DNA of 7,482 bases from an uncultured Bacteroidales bacterium (GTDB taxonomy: Bacteria; Bacteroidota; Bacteroidia; Bacteroidales; Bacteroidaceae). The notes under the pieces were generated by a model that saw only the letters and a program-made list of their open reading frames with translations, did no database searches and was not told the DNA's origin. The stretch is from NCBI GenBank assembly GCA_945837185.1, contig CAMAMZ010000100.1, positions 1 through 7,482 of the forward strand, written 5' to 3'. Shown one piece after another: positions 1 through 6,294 of this stretch. Position numbers and translations under genes: made by a program. Every line of letters begins with the position of its first letter. Position 1 is the stretch's first letter.

Positions 1-977
1 AAATGAAGACGAACTTGTGCGAGACCTACATTTTCAAACACAATGTTCATATTATACCAACGCCCCAACGTACGCATAATATCTACCAAAGGTGTTTGAT
101 CGAAATAAAAGAAACCGTCTTTCCACTGCACATAAGGGTAGGTATCCACTTGTTGCTTTTTCCAGTTTCCGTCTTTGTCAGCTCCATACAATTCTCCTGG
201 ACGCATCATGACAGCAGCCTCCTGGTCAACTTGCGCTGATACCTTGCCACTCACCAATATCACACTGGCAGGCATACCTGGATAAGCCACAACATCAAAT
301 GCTGTGCCATACACACGGGTAACAAGATTCGCTGTCTTTACAACAAATGGTCGGGAAGCATCGGGCTTTACCTCAAAATAAGCCTCTCCCTTGAGCTCAA
401 CCTCACGGAGATTGCCTGAAAACTGCTCCGGAAAACGAAGGCTGCTCTCTGCGTTGAGACAGACTCTTGTGCTGTCGGGAAGCACAAAAGTGTAGTCCAT
501 GCCACGAGAAGTGGCCATGGTGAGCATTTTTAGCTGCTTTGCTTCCGAAGGCTCCACATGCACGGAAGCAGTTCTCGCCCTCGCCCGCACTAACGAGGAA
601 AAGTCTATACTTTGCCGCACACTGGCAGGCGCATCATCATCTGTGCAGAGCGTTACCTGGTGCATACGCTCATCGGAAGCAGTGAACACCTGCATGCCGC
701 TGTTGCTATCCTTGGGACGGTAGAATAGCCACGCCACCAACAGCATAGCAGCCATACTTACGGCTACCTTTATGAGTGCACCCACAGGGAAGTTGCGTCT
801 TTGAGGAGCCGCCTCAAGGGGCATATTCTTCTCCCTAAAGGCTTGCCACTCACTGTCAACATCGGGGTCTATACGCCGACGTCTTCCCAATGTCATACGC
901 AAAATATCTTCATCCGAGGCTGACAACTTCGGCATTAGTTCTTCTTGCTGTTTATGATGGTCATACTTCTCTTCCAT
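1..977 (-). CDS. FecR-family anti-sigma factor, 3' end cut off by window start
   Basis: Single-pass inner-membrane regulator that would hold the ECF sigma factor encoded just upstream and release it on a periplasmic signal, usually from a TonB-dependent/SusC-type receptor. 325 residues are visible from ATG at 977. The cytoplasmic N-terminus (about 1-62) includes a DPDVDSEW segment (37-44) typical of the Bacteroidetes sigma-binding region. One membrane helix lies at about 66-86. The periplasmic FecR domain (about 160-245) shows FVLPDSTRVCLNAESSLRF, then VELKGEAYFEVKP and VYGTAFDV. A DUF4974-type C-terminal domain starts at about 282 (VQWKDGFFYFDQTPL, then LGRWYNMNIVFEN) and is cut at residue 325. 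From family length I expect a few dozen residues to be missing. The frame has no stop in view. It starts 55 bp after the sigma gene, so the two are probably co-transcribed. Which receptor it serves cannot be seen. Confidence 0.93.
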   Translation of the reverse strand, partial: MEEKYDHHKQQEELMPKLSASDEDILRMTLGRRRRIDPDVDSEWQAFREKNMPLEAAPQRRNFPVGALIKVAVSMAAMLLVAWLFYRPKDSNSGMQVFTASDERMHQVTLCTDDDAPASVRQSIDFSSLVRARARTASVHVEPSEAKQLKMLTMATSRGMDYTFVLPDSTRVCLNAESSLRFPEQFSGNLREVELKGEAYFEVKPDASRPFVVKTANLVTRVYGTAFDVVAYPGMPASVILVSGKVSAQVDQEAAVMMRPGELYGADKDGNWKKQQVDTYPYVQWKDGFFYFDQTPLVDIMRTLGRWYNMNIVFENVGLAQVRLH

Positions 978-1032
978 GATAACTCTTGTATCTGAAATAA
1001 ATATGTTTAGGTATGCGATATGGGTACTTCTT

Positions 1033-1527
1033 TCATGTTTTTTTAACATGGAAATATTTTCTAAGACAAGCAAAGGCTTTCACGATATGCTTCTTTACAC
1101 CATCAGAGGAGATACCAAGCATGGCGGCCACCTCACGATAGGTGTGTTGATGAAAGTAACACTGCTCCAAAACAAAGCGGGTAGTAGGAGGTAGCTTTTC
1201 CACCACATTTAGCATGGCTGCTATGCGTTCCTCAACGATAGATGGCCCTTCCACACCAACCTCTTCATAACAATGGGTCACGAACTCAGCATAACGGTTA
1301 TGCAGATTTCGCTGCCGCAGATAATTGCAACACATGTTGCGTACGCTGATAAAAAGATAGCCGGGTGCCTTGTCTGCTTCCAACGCTTCACGTTTCTGCC
1401 ACGCCATGGTAAAGACATCCCCTACCACATCACGACTCAACTCATTGTCGAGCAGGTAATCGTAAGCAATATGATACAGCCGCAAATAATATTCGCGGTA
1501 TACTCGCTCAAAATCGGCTATATCCAT
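1033..1527 (-). CDS. ECF-type RNA polymerase sigma factor
   Basis: Alternative sigma factor of the extracytoplasmic-function group, 164 residues, which is normal for the Bacteroidetes sigma-70 type that pairs with FecR. Region 2 spans about 6-75: FERVYREYYLRLYHIA, then the core-binding and -10 recognition stretch containing DVVGDVFTMAWQKRE (33-47) and YLFISVRNMCCNYLR (57-71). Region 4 spans about 100-158: IAAMLNVVEKLPPTTR, then the helix-turn-helix YREVAAMLGISSDGVKKHI (130-148) for -35 recognition. The ATG at 1527 puts region 2 at the expected distance from the N-terminus. It is followed after 55 bp by fecR, its likely anti-sigma partner. The last codons run through seven A's before the TGA, and fecR is in the +1 frame. 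I saw no Bacteroidetes promoter in the 63 bp upstream, so it may be read from the der/lipoprotein transcript or from its own unusual promoter. Confidence 0.95.
   Translation of the reverse strand: MDIADFERVYREYYLRLYHIAYDYLLDNELSRDVVGDVFTMAWQKREALEADKAPGYLFISVRNMCCNYLRQRNLHNRYAEFVTHCYEEVGVEGPSIVEERIAAMLNVVEKLPPTTRFVLEQCYFHQHTYREVAAMLGISSDGVKKHIVKAFACLRKYFHVKKT
1034..1050 (-). repeat. Inverted repeat around an A7 run at the end of the sigma gene
   Basis: On the plus strand, CATGTT (1034-1039) and AACATG (1045-1050) are perfect inverted arms. A run of seven T's (seven A's in the mRNA) occupies 1038-1044, mostly in the loop. The outer bases can extend the pairing by three, with one bulged base. 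The sigma stop codon (1035-1033) lies in the arm. There is no U-run after it in mRNA sense, so it is not a normal terminator. A homopolymer of this length is a plausible site of polymerase slippage. Confidence 0.5.
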
Positions 1528-1590
1528 ATGGCTGTTTGTTGTTGTTACAATTCCCTTTCGACATTCCGTTCTACCAATCGGAACTTCCTG
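1528..1590 (-). other. Spacer between lipoprotein and sigma factor genes, no promoter recognised
   Basis: This 63-bp spacer leads into the sigma gene. It holds a small inverted repeat (TTCCG / CGGAA, 10-base loop) and an A/C-rich stretch just before the ATG, as is common in Bacteroidetes leaders that do not use a Shine-Dalgarno site. No TAnnTTTG box was found. The block TGGTAGAACG (1576-1567) also occurs in the der leader. Confidence 0.4.
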
Positions 1591-1980
1591 TCATTTCATA
1601 TACCACACACCATCGTGGCACACCATAGGCACTACAATCTGCTCTTTGGTGCTGTCGCCGTAAGAAAGCATCAGAAAGACATTGCCACTATGCTGCGCGG
1701 TGTCTACCCGCGCCCTAATCACTTCTACACGCTGTATGCCCTTGTGTGCTTCCTGCTGCTCGTTGCTATACATCTTGGCATTGGCCACCAACTGCTCACG
1801 ATAGCTGGCAGGAATGCTATCTGGCCGATAGGTGCCGTCTACAAAGAGTTCAAAGTCACCACGCAACAGCATTTCGTAATAGGTCTTTGCGGTCTGCCCC
1901 ACCACATCCTCGGTCTTGGGTGCCTCCTTGCAGGCTTCCATAAGCACCGCAAGGAGTACAACTGCGAGTATTTTCTTCAT
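1591..1980 (-). CDS. Small lipoprotein, probably DUF4878/NTF2-like
   Basis: Predicted secreted lipoprotein of 129 residues. It starts MKKILAVVLLAVLMEAC: a short basic N-region, a hydrophobic core, and a lipobox-like MEAC with the lipidated cysteine at 17. The mature part begins with an amphipathic helix (AKTYYEMLLRGDFELFVDG, about 31-49), then a helix around 57-80, then beta strands (RVEVIRARVD, GNVFLMLSYGD, EQIVVPMV) ending in GVWYMK. This helix-then-sheet plan and the closing W-Y fit the DUF4878/NTF2-like lipoproteins common in Bacteroidales; I make that assignment from pattern only. I chose the ATG at 1980 over 2034 because the signal peptide starts there and the earlier start would overlap der. 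It begins 20 bp after der and 63 bp before the sigma gene. Its function is unknown; it has no catalytic motif I can recognise. Confidence 0.85.
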   Translation of the reverse strand: MKKILAVVLLAVLMEACKEAPKTEDVVGQTAKTYYEMLLRGDFELFVDGTYRPDSIPASYREQLVANAKMYSNEQQEAHKGIQRVEVIRARVDTAQHSGNVFLMLSYGDSTKEQIVVPMVCHDGVWYMK

Positions 1981-2000
1981 CCGTATACCAACAAGAAGGT

Positions 2001-3314
2001 TTACTTCTGCCTGATAAACACATGAATAGGACATCCATGCATTGACCAGTTCTCACGTATTTTATTCTCAAGGAAACGACGATAGGGTTCCTTCACATAC
2101 TGCGGCAAATTGGCATAAAACACAAAAGAGGGTATCTGTGTGTTAGGCAACTGCGTGCAATACTTAATCTTGATGTATTTGCCTTTGATTGAGGGTGGCG
2201 GTGTGGCTTCTATAATAGGCAGCATCACTTCGTTGAGTTTGGCTGTGCCCACATGCGCCTTGCGGTTCATATATACATCTTTTGCCGTTTCCAGTACCTT
2301 AAAGATACGTTGTTTGGTGAGGGCTGACGCAAAAATGATGGGGAAATCCACAAACGGAGCCATACGACTGCGAATGGCATTGGTAAAGGTGTCTATCACC
2401 TGCTGCGTCTTTTCTTCCACCAAGTCCCATTTGTTCACCACTACCACAAGCGACTTGTTGTTTTTCTGTATCAACTGGAAGATGTTCATATCTTGCGCTT
2501 CGATACCGCGCGTGGCATCGAGCATGAGAATGCAGACATCACTGTTCTCTATGGCACGGATACTACGCATCACGGAATAGAACTCCAAATCTTCCGTCAC
2601 CTTGTTCTTTCTACGAATACCTGCCGTGTCAACCAAATAGAAATCAAATCCGAACTTGTCAAAACGCGTATAGATACTATCACGCGTAGTACCGGCAATC
2701 TCGGTAACGATGTTACGGTCTTCTCCTATGAAAGCATTGATAATACTGCTCTTCCCAGCATTGGGCCTGCCTACCACGGCAAAACGAGGAATATCATCCT
2801 CTACCGTTTCCTTGTTCTCAGCGGGCAAACGTGAAAGGATTTCATCCAGCAAGTCGCCTGTTCCTCCTCCTGTGGCAGCACTGATACAGATAGGCTCGCC
2901 TAAACCCAGTTTGTAGAATTCCGCTGCCACATAATACTCTGCGCTGTTATCTACCTTATTGGCTACCAGCACTACAGGCAGTTTGGCCCTTCGCAGAATC
3001 AGGGCCACATCCTCGTCCCAGTCTGTCAAGCCTGTCTCTACGTCCACCAAGAAAAGCACCAAATCGGCTTCCTCTGTGGCCACCAACACCTGTCGGCGAA
3101 TGGCATCTTCAAAGATGTCATCAGAATTAACTACCCATCCGCCTGTATCAACGACGGAAAACTCTTGCCCATTCCATGAGCACTTGCCATACTGACGGTC
3201 GCGGGTTGTTCCCGCTGTGTCGCTCACTATAGCATGACGGCTCTGTGTGAGCCTGTTGAAAAGTGTCGACTTGCCCACATTGGGCCGTCCCACAATAGCT
3301 ACTAAATTTGCCAT
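2001..3314 (-). CDS. der: Ribosome biogenesis GTPase Der (EngA)
   Basis: Essential GTPase with two tandem G domains and a C-terminal KH-like domain; it acts in the cytoplasm in late assembly of the 50S subunit. 437 residues, a normal length. First G domain: P-loop GRPNVGKS (9-16), switch threonines in AGTTRDR (33-39), DTGG (55-58), NKVD (119-122), SAA (145-147). Second G domain: GRPNAGKS (182-189), AGTTRDS (207-213), DTAG (229-232), NKWD (294-297), SAL (330-332). The KH-like domain covers about 355-437, with TPPPSIKGKYIKIKYCTQ (371-388) and a carboxy end IHVFIRQK. All guanine-binding motifs are intact in both domains. The ATG at 3314 gives the standard MANLVAIVGRPNVGKS start. It lies 126 bp after era, with an unusual leader, and 20 bp before the lipoprotein. 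Confidence 0.98.
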   Translation of the reverse strand: MANLVAIVGRPNVGKSTLFNRLTQSRHAIVSDTAGTTRDRQYGKCSWNGQEFSVVDTGGWVVNSDDIFEDAIRRQVLVATEEADLVLFLVDVETGLTDWDEDVALILRRAKLPVVLVANKVDNSAEYYVAAEFYKLGLGEPICISAATGGGTGDLLDEILSRLPAENKETVEDDIPRFAVVGRPNAGKSSIINAFIGEDRNIVTEIAGTTRDSIYTRFDKFGFDFYLVDTAGIRRKNKVTEDLEFYSVMRSIRAIENSDVCILMLDATRGIEAQDMNIFQLIQKNNKSLVVVVNKWDLVEEKTQQVIDTFTNAIRSRMAPFVDFPIIFASALTKQRIFKVLETAKDVYMNRKAHVGTAKLNEVMLPIIEATPPPSIKGKYIKIKYCTQLPNTQIPSFVFYANLPQYVKEPYRRFLENKIRENWSMHGCPIHVFIRQK

Positions 3315-3440
3315 GTTTTGTTGTTTGTTTGCTGAAGTTCAACTTTCTCCGGCCCTCGCCTTGCAGCGAGAGTAACGTCCTACTTACAATCAGGACTTCG
3401 TTCTACCATAAAGGTATAGCTCCTCCTTGCCATTCTATCA
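3315..3440 (-). promoter_or_regulatory. Structured leader between era and der (possible attenuator)
   Basis: In mRNA order this 126-bp spacer contains: a strong Shine-Dalgarno-like AAGGAGGAG (3428-3420); ten bases later an ATG opening a 9-codon ORF, MVERSPDCK with a TAG stop (3409-3380); a 5-bp inverted repeat GTCCT / AGGAC (3396-3392 with 3381-3377) that overlaps the end of that ORF; a 7-bp hairpin with one G-U pair and a 6-base loop (3372-3353); and an A/C-rich stretch before the der ATG. No TAnnTTTG promoter box is present. A leader ORF followed by hairpins resembles an attenuator, but neither hairpin is followed by a U-run, so the role is inference. It could also be a decayed gene end or a plain spacer. 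Confidence 0.35.
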
Positions 3441-4322
3441 TCATTCTGGCTTATAGCCAAATTGTTCCAGTTCACGCTGCGAATTGCGCCAGTCTTTGTC
3501 AACCTTGACAAAGGTTTCCAAAAAGACTTTCTTATCAAAGAAACGTTCCAGCGATTTCCTCGCTTCCGTACTCATTTTCTTGAGTGCCACACCCTGGTGT
3601 CCAATAAGTATTCCCTTTTGGCTTTCTCGTTCTACATAAATAACGGCACTGATATGGATGCGCTGCCTGTCTTCCTTGAACTGTTCTACCGCTACCTCCA
3701 CAGAATAGGGAATCTCCTTATCATAATAAAGGAGAATCTTTTCACGAATAATCTCCGACACAAAGAAGCGCGCCGGCTTGTCGGTGAGCTGGTCTTTATC
3801 GAAATATGCTGGCGATTCCGGCAACAATTCCTTGATACGACGCATCAACATGTCAATGCCAAACTTATTCTTTGCCGACAAAGGGAGAATCTCTGCATTG
3901 GGAAGCAAGGAATGCCAACGCTCTACCAGGTCGCCCAATCGTCGCTGGTCGCTCTCATCGATTTTATTGATGAGCAGCAGTACAGGAATGGTCATCTTGG
4001 CTACTTTCTGCAGGAAATCCATATTTTTCTCAGGATTCTCTACCACATCCGTCACATACAACAAGATATCGGCATCTGCCAATGCCGACTCAGAGAAAGC
4101 CAGCATCATTTCCTGCATCTTATAGTTTGGTTTCAATACACCCGGTGTATCAGAAAAAACAATCTGACACGCATCATCATTCACAATACCCATGATACGG
4201 TGACGCGTTGTCTGGGCCTTGAAGGTGGCAATACTGATTCTTTCACCTACCAACTGGTTCATCAGGGTACTTTTCCCGACATTCGGATTGCCTACAATAT
4301 TTACGAAACCTGCCTTATGCAT
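3441..4322 (-). CDS. era: GTPase Era, 30S ribosome assembly
   Basis: GTPase that binds the 3' end of 16S rRNA and helps mature the 30S subunit; cytoplasmic and membrane-associated. 293 residues from the ATG at 4322. G domain: GNPNVGKS (11-18), switch I around AQTTRHR (36-42), DTPG (58-61), NKID (119-122), SAK (149-151). The C-terminal KH domain has the GxxG loop GILIGHQG (237-244) and a preceding VAVEQF strand that is standard in the family. I prefer 4322 to the in-frame ATG at 4367 because the protein then begins MHKAGFVNIVGNPNVGKS, the usual Era N-terminus. The longer form would add 15 residues (MRKDDAFFVF...) encoded by a hairpin, with its start codon in the loop. fabH lies 94 bp upstream and der 126 bp downstream. 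The last codons plus stop contain TGGCT-ATA-AGCCA, a small hairpin. Confidence 0.97.
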   Translation of the reverse strand: MHKAGFVNIVGNPNVGKSTLMNQLVGERISIATFKAQTTRHRIMGIVNDDACQIVFSDTPGVLKPNYKMQEMMLAFSESALADADILLYVTDVVENPEKNMDFLQKVAKMTIPVLLLINKIDESDQRRLGDLVERWHSLLPNAEILPLSAKNKFGIDMLMRRIKELLPESPAYFDKDQLTDKPARFFVSEIIREKILLYYDKEIPYSVEVAVEQFKEDRQRIHISAVIYVERESQKGILIGHQGVALKKMSTEARKSLERFFDKKVFLETFVKVDKDWRNSQRELEQFGYKPE

Positions 4323-4344
4323 ACCTGCTTTGATTATGAAGACA

Positions 4345-4389
4345 AAGAACGCATCATCTTTCCTCATGGGGGAAGACGGATGCGTTCTT
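4345..4389 (-). terminator. Strong hairpin between fabH and era (terminator or processing element)
   Basis: In mRNA sense, AAGAACGCATC (4389-4379) pairs perfectly with GATGCGTTCTT (4355-4345), eleven base pairs. Inside it a second stem forms: TCTTCC (4376-4371) with GGAAAGA (4363-4357), with one bulged A. The bases after the stem are T-rich but broken (TGTCTTC), so it is at best a weak intrinsic terminator. It could reduce read-through from fabH into era, protect the fabH mRNA 3' end, or be a processing site. It ends 22 bases before the chosen era start. Confidence 0.6.
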
Positions 4390-4416
4390 ATGCCTGTTAT
4401 ATGAAACTGTATTCTT

Positions 4417-5436
4417 TTATTTCTTTCCTACTGCTGCCGACCCATCATACGCCCACTTATAATAAGAGGCACCATGCACGAAACCGGCACCAAAAGCAGT
4501 AAATATCACCTTGTCGCCCTTCTTCAACTTCTCTTCGTTGTCCCAAAGCGCCAAAGGAATGGTAGCGGCACTGGTGTTTCCGTAATGGTCGATGTTGATC
4601 ATCACCTTGTCAAGATCCAAATCTGCACGCTTTGCTACTGCTTCTATAATACGCAGATTGGCCTCATGGGGAACCACCCAATCCACATCCGCGCCTGTCA
4701 ACTCATTGCGATTGAGAATCTCCAACACATCGTCGCTCATGTTTGTCACAGCATAGCGGAACACCGTCCTACCCTCTTGATAGAGGTAATGCAAGCGATG
4801 ATCTACTGTAAAATGAGAAGCCGGACATACAGAACCACCTGCTTTCATGTGGAGGAAAGGAAGTCCCTTGCCATCCGTACGGAAGAATGAATTCTGCACA
4901 CCAACACCTTCTTCTGTAGTTGCCTCTACGAGAACAGCTCCTGCACCATCGCCAAAGAGCACACAAGTCTGCCTGTCGGTATAATCCACCAGCGACGACA
5001 TCTTATCAGCACCAATCACGATAATCTTCTTATAACGACCGCTTTGAATCATGGAAGCAGCCACGTCGAGCGAGTAGAGGAAACCACAGCAAGCAGCTTC
5101 AAGGTCATAGGCAAAAGCATTCTTCAAACCTAACTTACCCAAAACGATAGAAGCTGTCGACGGAAACTTATAGTCGGGTGTCGTAGTGGTTACAATCAAT
5201 GCATCGATGGTATCAGGGTCTACACCTGTCTTACGAATCAACTGCTTGGCAGCTTTACGAGCCAGATAGCTTGTGCCCAAACCTTCCTCTGTAAGAATAC
5301 GGCGCTCCTTGATACCCACACGGGTCATAATCCACTCATCACTGGTATCAACCATGTGCGACAATTCCTCATTGGTGAGGATATAATCAGGCACATAACC
5401 GCCAATACCAGTGATAATCGCGTTGACTTTCTCCAT
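4417..5436 (-). CDS. fabH: 3-oxoacyl-ACP synthase III (KAS III, FabH)
   Basis: Condenses acetyl-CoA (or a branched acyl-CoA primer) with malonyl-ACP, the first step of type II fatty-acid synthesis in the cytoplasm. 339 residues with a thiolase fold. The catalytic triad is visible: Cys115 in EAACCGF (113-118), His256 in VPHEAN (254-259) and Asn286 in HYGNTSAA (283-290). Other family marks are DEWIMTRVGIKERR (32-45), the LFGDGAGAVLV loop (159-169) and the closing FGAGFVHGASYYKW (314-327). It is slightly longer than E. coli FabH, with a stretch around 185-222 and a short lysine-ending tail (AAVGKK). Primer preference cannot be read from sequence; many Bacteroidales make branched fatty acids. The ATG shares its first base with the last base of the rpmF stop (TAATG), which suggests coupled translation. 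A hairpin follows before era. Confidence 0.97.
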   Translation of the reverse strand: MEKVNAIITGIGGYVPDYILTNEELSHMVDTSDEWIMTRVGIKERRILTEEGLGTSYLARKAAKQLIRKTGVDPDTIDALIVTTTTPDYKFPSTASIVLGKLGLKNAFAYDLEAACCGFLYSLDVAASMIQSGRYKKIIVIGADKMSSLVDYTDRQTCVLFGDGAGAVLVEATTEEGVGVQNSFFRTDGKGLPFLHMKAGGSVCPASHFTVDHRLHYLYQEGRTVFRYAVTNMSDDVLEILNRNELTGADVDWVVPHEANLRIIEAVAKRADLDLDKVMINIDHYGNTSAATIPLALWDNEEKLKKGDKVIFTAFGAGFVHGASYYKWAYDGSAAVGKK

Positions 5437-5621
5437 TATTCAGCAGTTTCCTTAACGATAGCCACCTTACCACGATAATAGCCACAAGTAGGGCATACTG
5501 TGTGATAAACGTAGTAAGCGCCACAGTTAGGACATACAGCCAATGTGGGGGCTACTGCCTTGTCATGAGTTCTTCTCTTCAGTGTACGAGTCTTCGACTG
5601 TCTTCTTTTAGGATGTGCCAT
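5436..5621 (-). CDS. rpmF: 50S ribosomal protein L32
   Basis: Small zinc-ribbon protein of the large ribosomal subunit, 61 residues, normal length. The start MAHPKRRQSKTR is the conserved basic N-terminus that threads into rRNA. Four cysteines in two pairs, CPNC (30-33) and CPTC (43-46), would bind one zinc ion, so this is the zinc-containing (C+) form. The C-terminus is short and acidic (VKETAE). It begins 17 bp after the YceD-family gene and its TAA stop overlaps the fabH ATG by one base, the tightest junction in the cluster. Confidence 0.98.
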   Translation of the reverse strand: MAHPKRRQSKTRTLKRRTHDKAVAPTLAVCPNCGAYYVYHTVCPTCGYYRGKVAIVKETAE

Positions 5622-5638
5622 TTTGCTTTAAATTTTAA

Positions 5639-6166
5639 TTATTCCTTATTATTCAATTTTGAAAGGGCTTGCCAACGGGGGTCTACGGTTGCCTCGCCAT
5701 CCTCAACGCCACTTCGGGAAGCGGAATGTTCTTCAAGAACCTTCATCATGGCAGGATTGCATTTTCCAGGTGCATGCACATGCCTGATTGGGATGTTCAA
5801 AACAATAAACTCATAGATAAACCATGCAACATCGAGAATTCCTTCATCCTCACACACTGTCACCAGGTCATCCTCCTCCGCGTATGTCGGCCCATACTTT
5901 ACAATGAGCCTGTTGTCTGTCAGAATAGGCTGTTGCATATCATCCAGACAAAGGTCACAAGCGATAGTCACCTCACCTTCAATATGAAAATCCACCTCAA
6001 AGAAACCTTCATTCTTCTTTACACAAAGCATCGCATCAAGCGCACCCTTGCGTATATCCAAAGCGTCAATAGCCTCAAAATATGCATCTGTGAGCCTGAA
6101 GGAAAACCTTGTAATAGCGTCATGCAGACCCTTCAAGTCGATTCTAAAAGGTGTCAAACTATACAT
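5639..6166 (-). CDS. YceD/DUF177-family protein, linked to 23S rRNA accumulation
   Basis: Member of the YceD (DUF177) family, almost always encoded just before rpmF; plant and bacterial members have been tied to 23S rRNA processing or accumulation, with the biochemical activity unclear. 175 residues from the ATG at 6166. Family marks: the N-terminal FRIDLKGL (7-14), a CxxC pair in ACDLCLDD (69-76, Cys70 and Cys73), the later IPIRHVHAPGKC (125-136) whose Cys136 and histidines could complete a metal site, and the closing DPRWQALSKL (162-171). I chose 6166 because it matches the family N-terminus; an in-frame ATG at 6262 would add 32 unrelated residues (KKERVLFCCLPTF...) reading across the promoter. 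The promoter at 6174-6204 ends only seven bases before this start. It is the first gene of the growth cluster. Confidence 0.93.
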   Translation of the reverse strand: MYSLTPFRIDLKGLHDAITRFSFRLTDAYFEAIDALDIRKGALDAMLCVKKNEGFFEVDFHIEGEVTIACDLCLDDMQQPILTDNRLIVKYGPTYAEEDDLVTVCEDEGILDVAWFIYEFIVLNIPIRHVHAPGKCNPAMMKVLEEHSASRSGVEDGEATVDPRWQALSKLNNKE

Positions 6167-6173
6167 TTGGGTG

Positions 6174-6204
6174 CAAAGGTACGAAAAAGTGGGCAAACAG
6201 CAAA
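6174..6204 (-). promoter_or_regulatory. Bacteroidetes housekeeping promoter for the YceD-rpmF-fabH cluster
   Basis: On the minus strand there is TTTG (6204-6201), exactly 19 bases, then TACCTTTG (6181-6174). This matches the Bacteroidetes primary-sigma consensus TTTG-N19-TAnnTTTG at every defined position. It lies in the 128-bp gap after the histidine kinase and points into the YceD gene. Seven bases (CACCCAA) separate the -7 box from the ATG, so the transcript should begin within a few bases of the start codon. No other copy of the TAnnTTTG box was found in the spacers of this window. Confidence 0.85.
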
Positions 6205-6294
6205 ATAATACTCTTTCTTTTTTCATTTTTCGCTCTCTATCACAAGCTATTTGAGCAAGCACGACAGATGCACGGCATCACTATCAAAGCGCTA

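Noticed and set aside
1273..2025. Plus-strand ORF of 250 codons over the sigma and lipoprotein genes
   Set aside because: It is a shadow spanning two real minus-strand genes and the gap between them; its translation shows no family features.
1981..2034. Longer lipoprotein start at 2034
   Set aside because: It would overlap der and bury the signal peptide, which begins cleanly at 1980.
3409..3416. TACCTTTA as a der promoter
   Set aside because: The last base departs from TAnnTTTG and there is no TTTG 19 bases upstream.
4323..4367. Longer era start at 4367
   Set aside because: The extra 15 residues are encoded by the hairpin and do not match the Era N-terminus; MHKAGFVNIVG at 4322 does.
3462..4502. 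Long plus-strand ORF of 346 codons antisense to era
   Set aside because: It mirrors the era coding frame, has no recognisable domain, and era on the other strand has every GTPase and KH motif.
6167..6262. Longer YceD start at 6262
   Set aside because: The extra residues read across a perfect promoter and do not look like the family N-terminus.
6267..6279. Hairpin GATGC-ACG-GCATC after the histidine kinase, as its terminator
   Set aside because: Only five base pairs and no U-run after it in mRNA sense.
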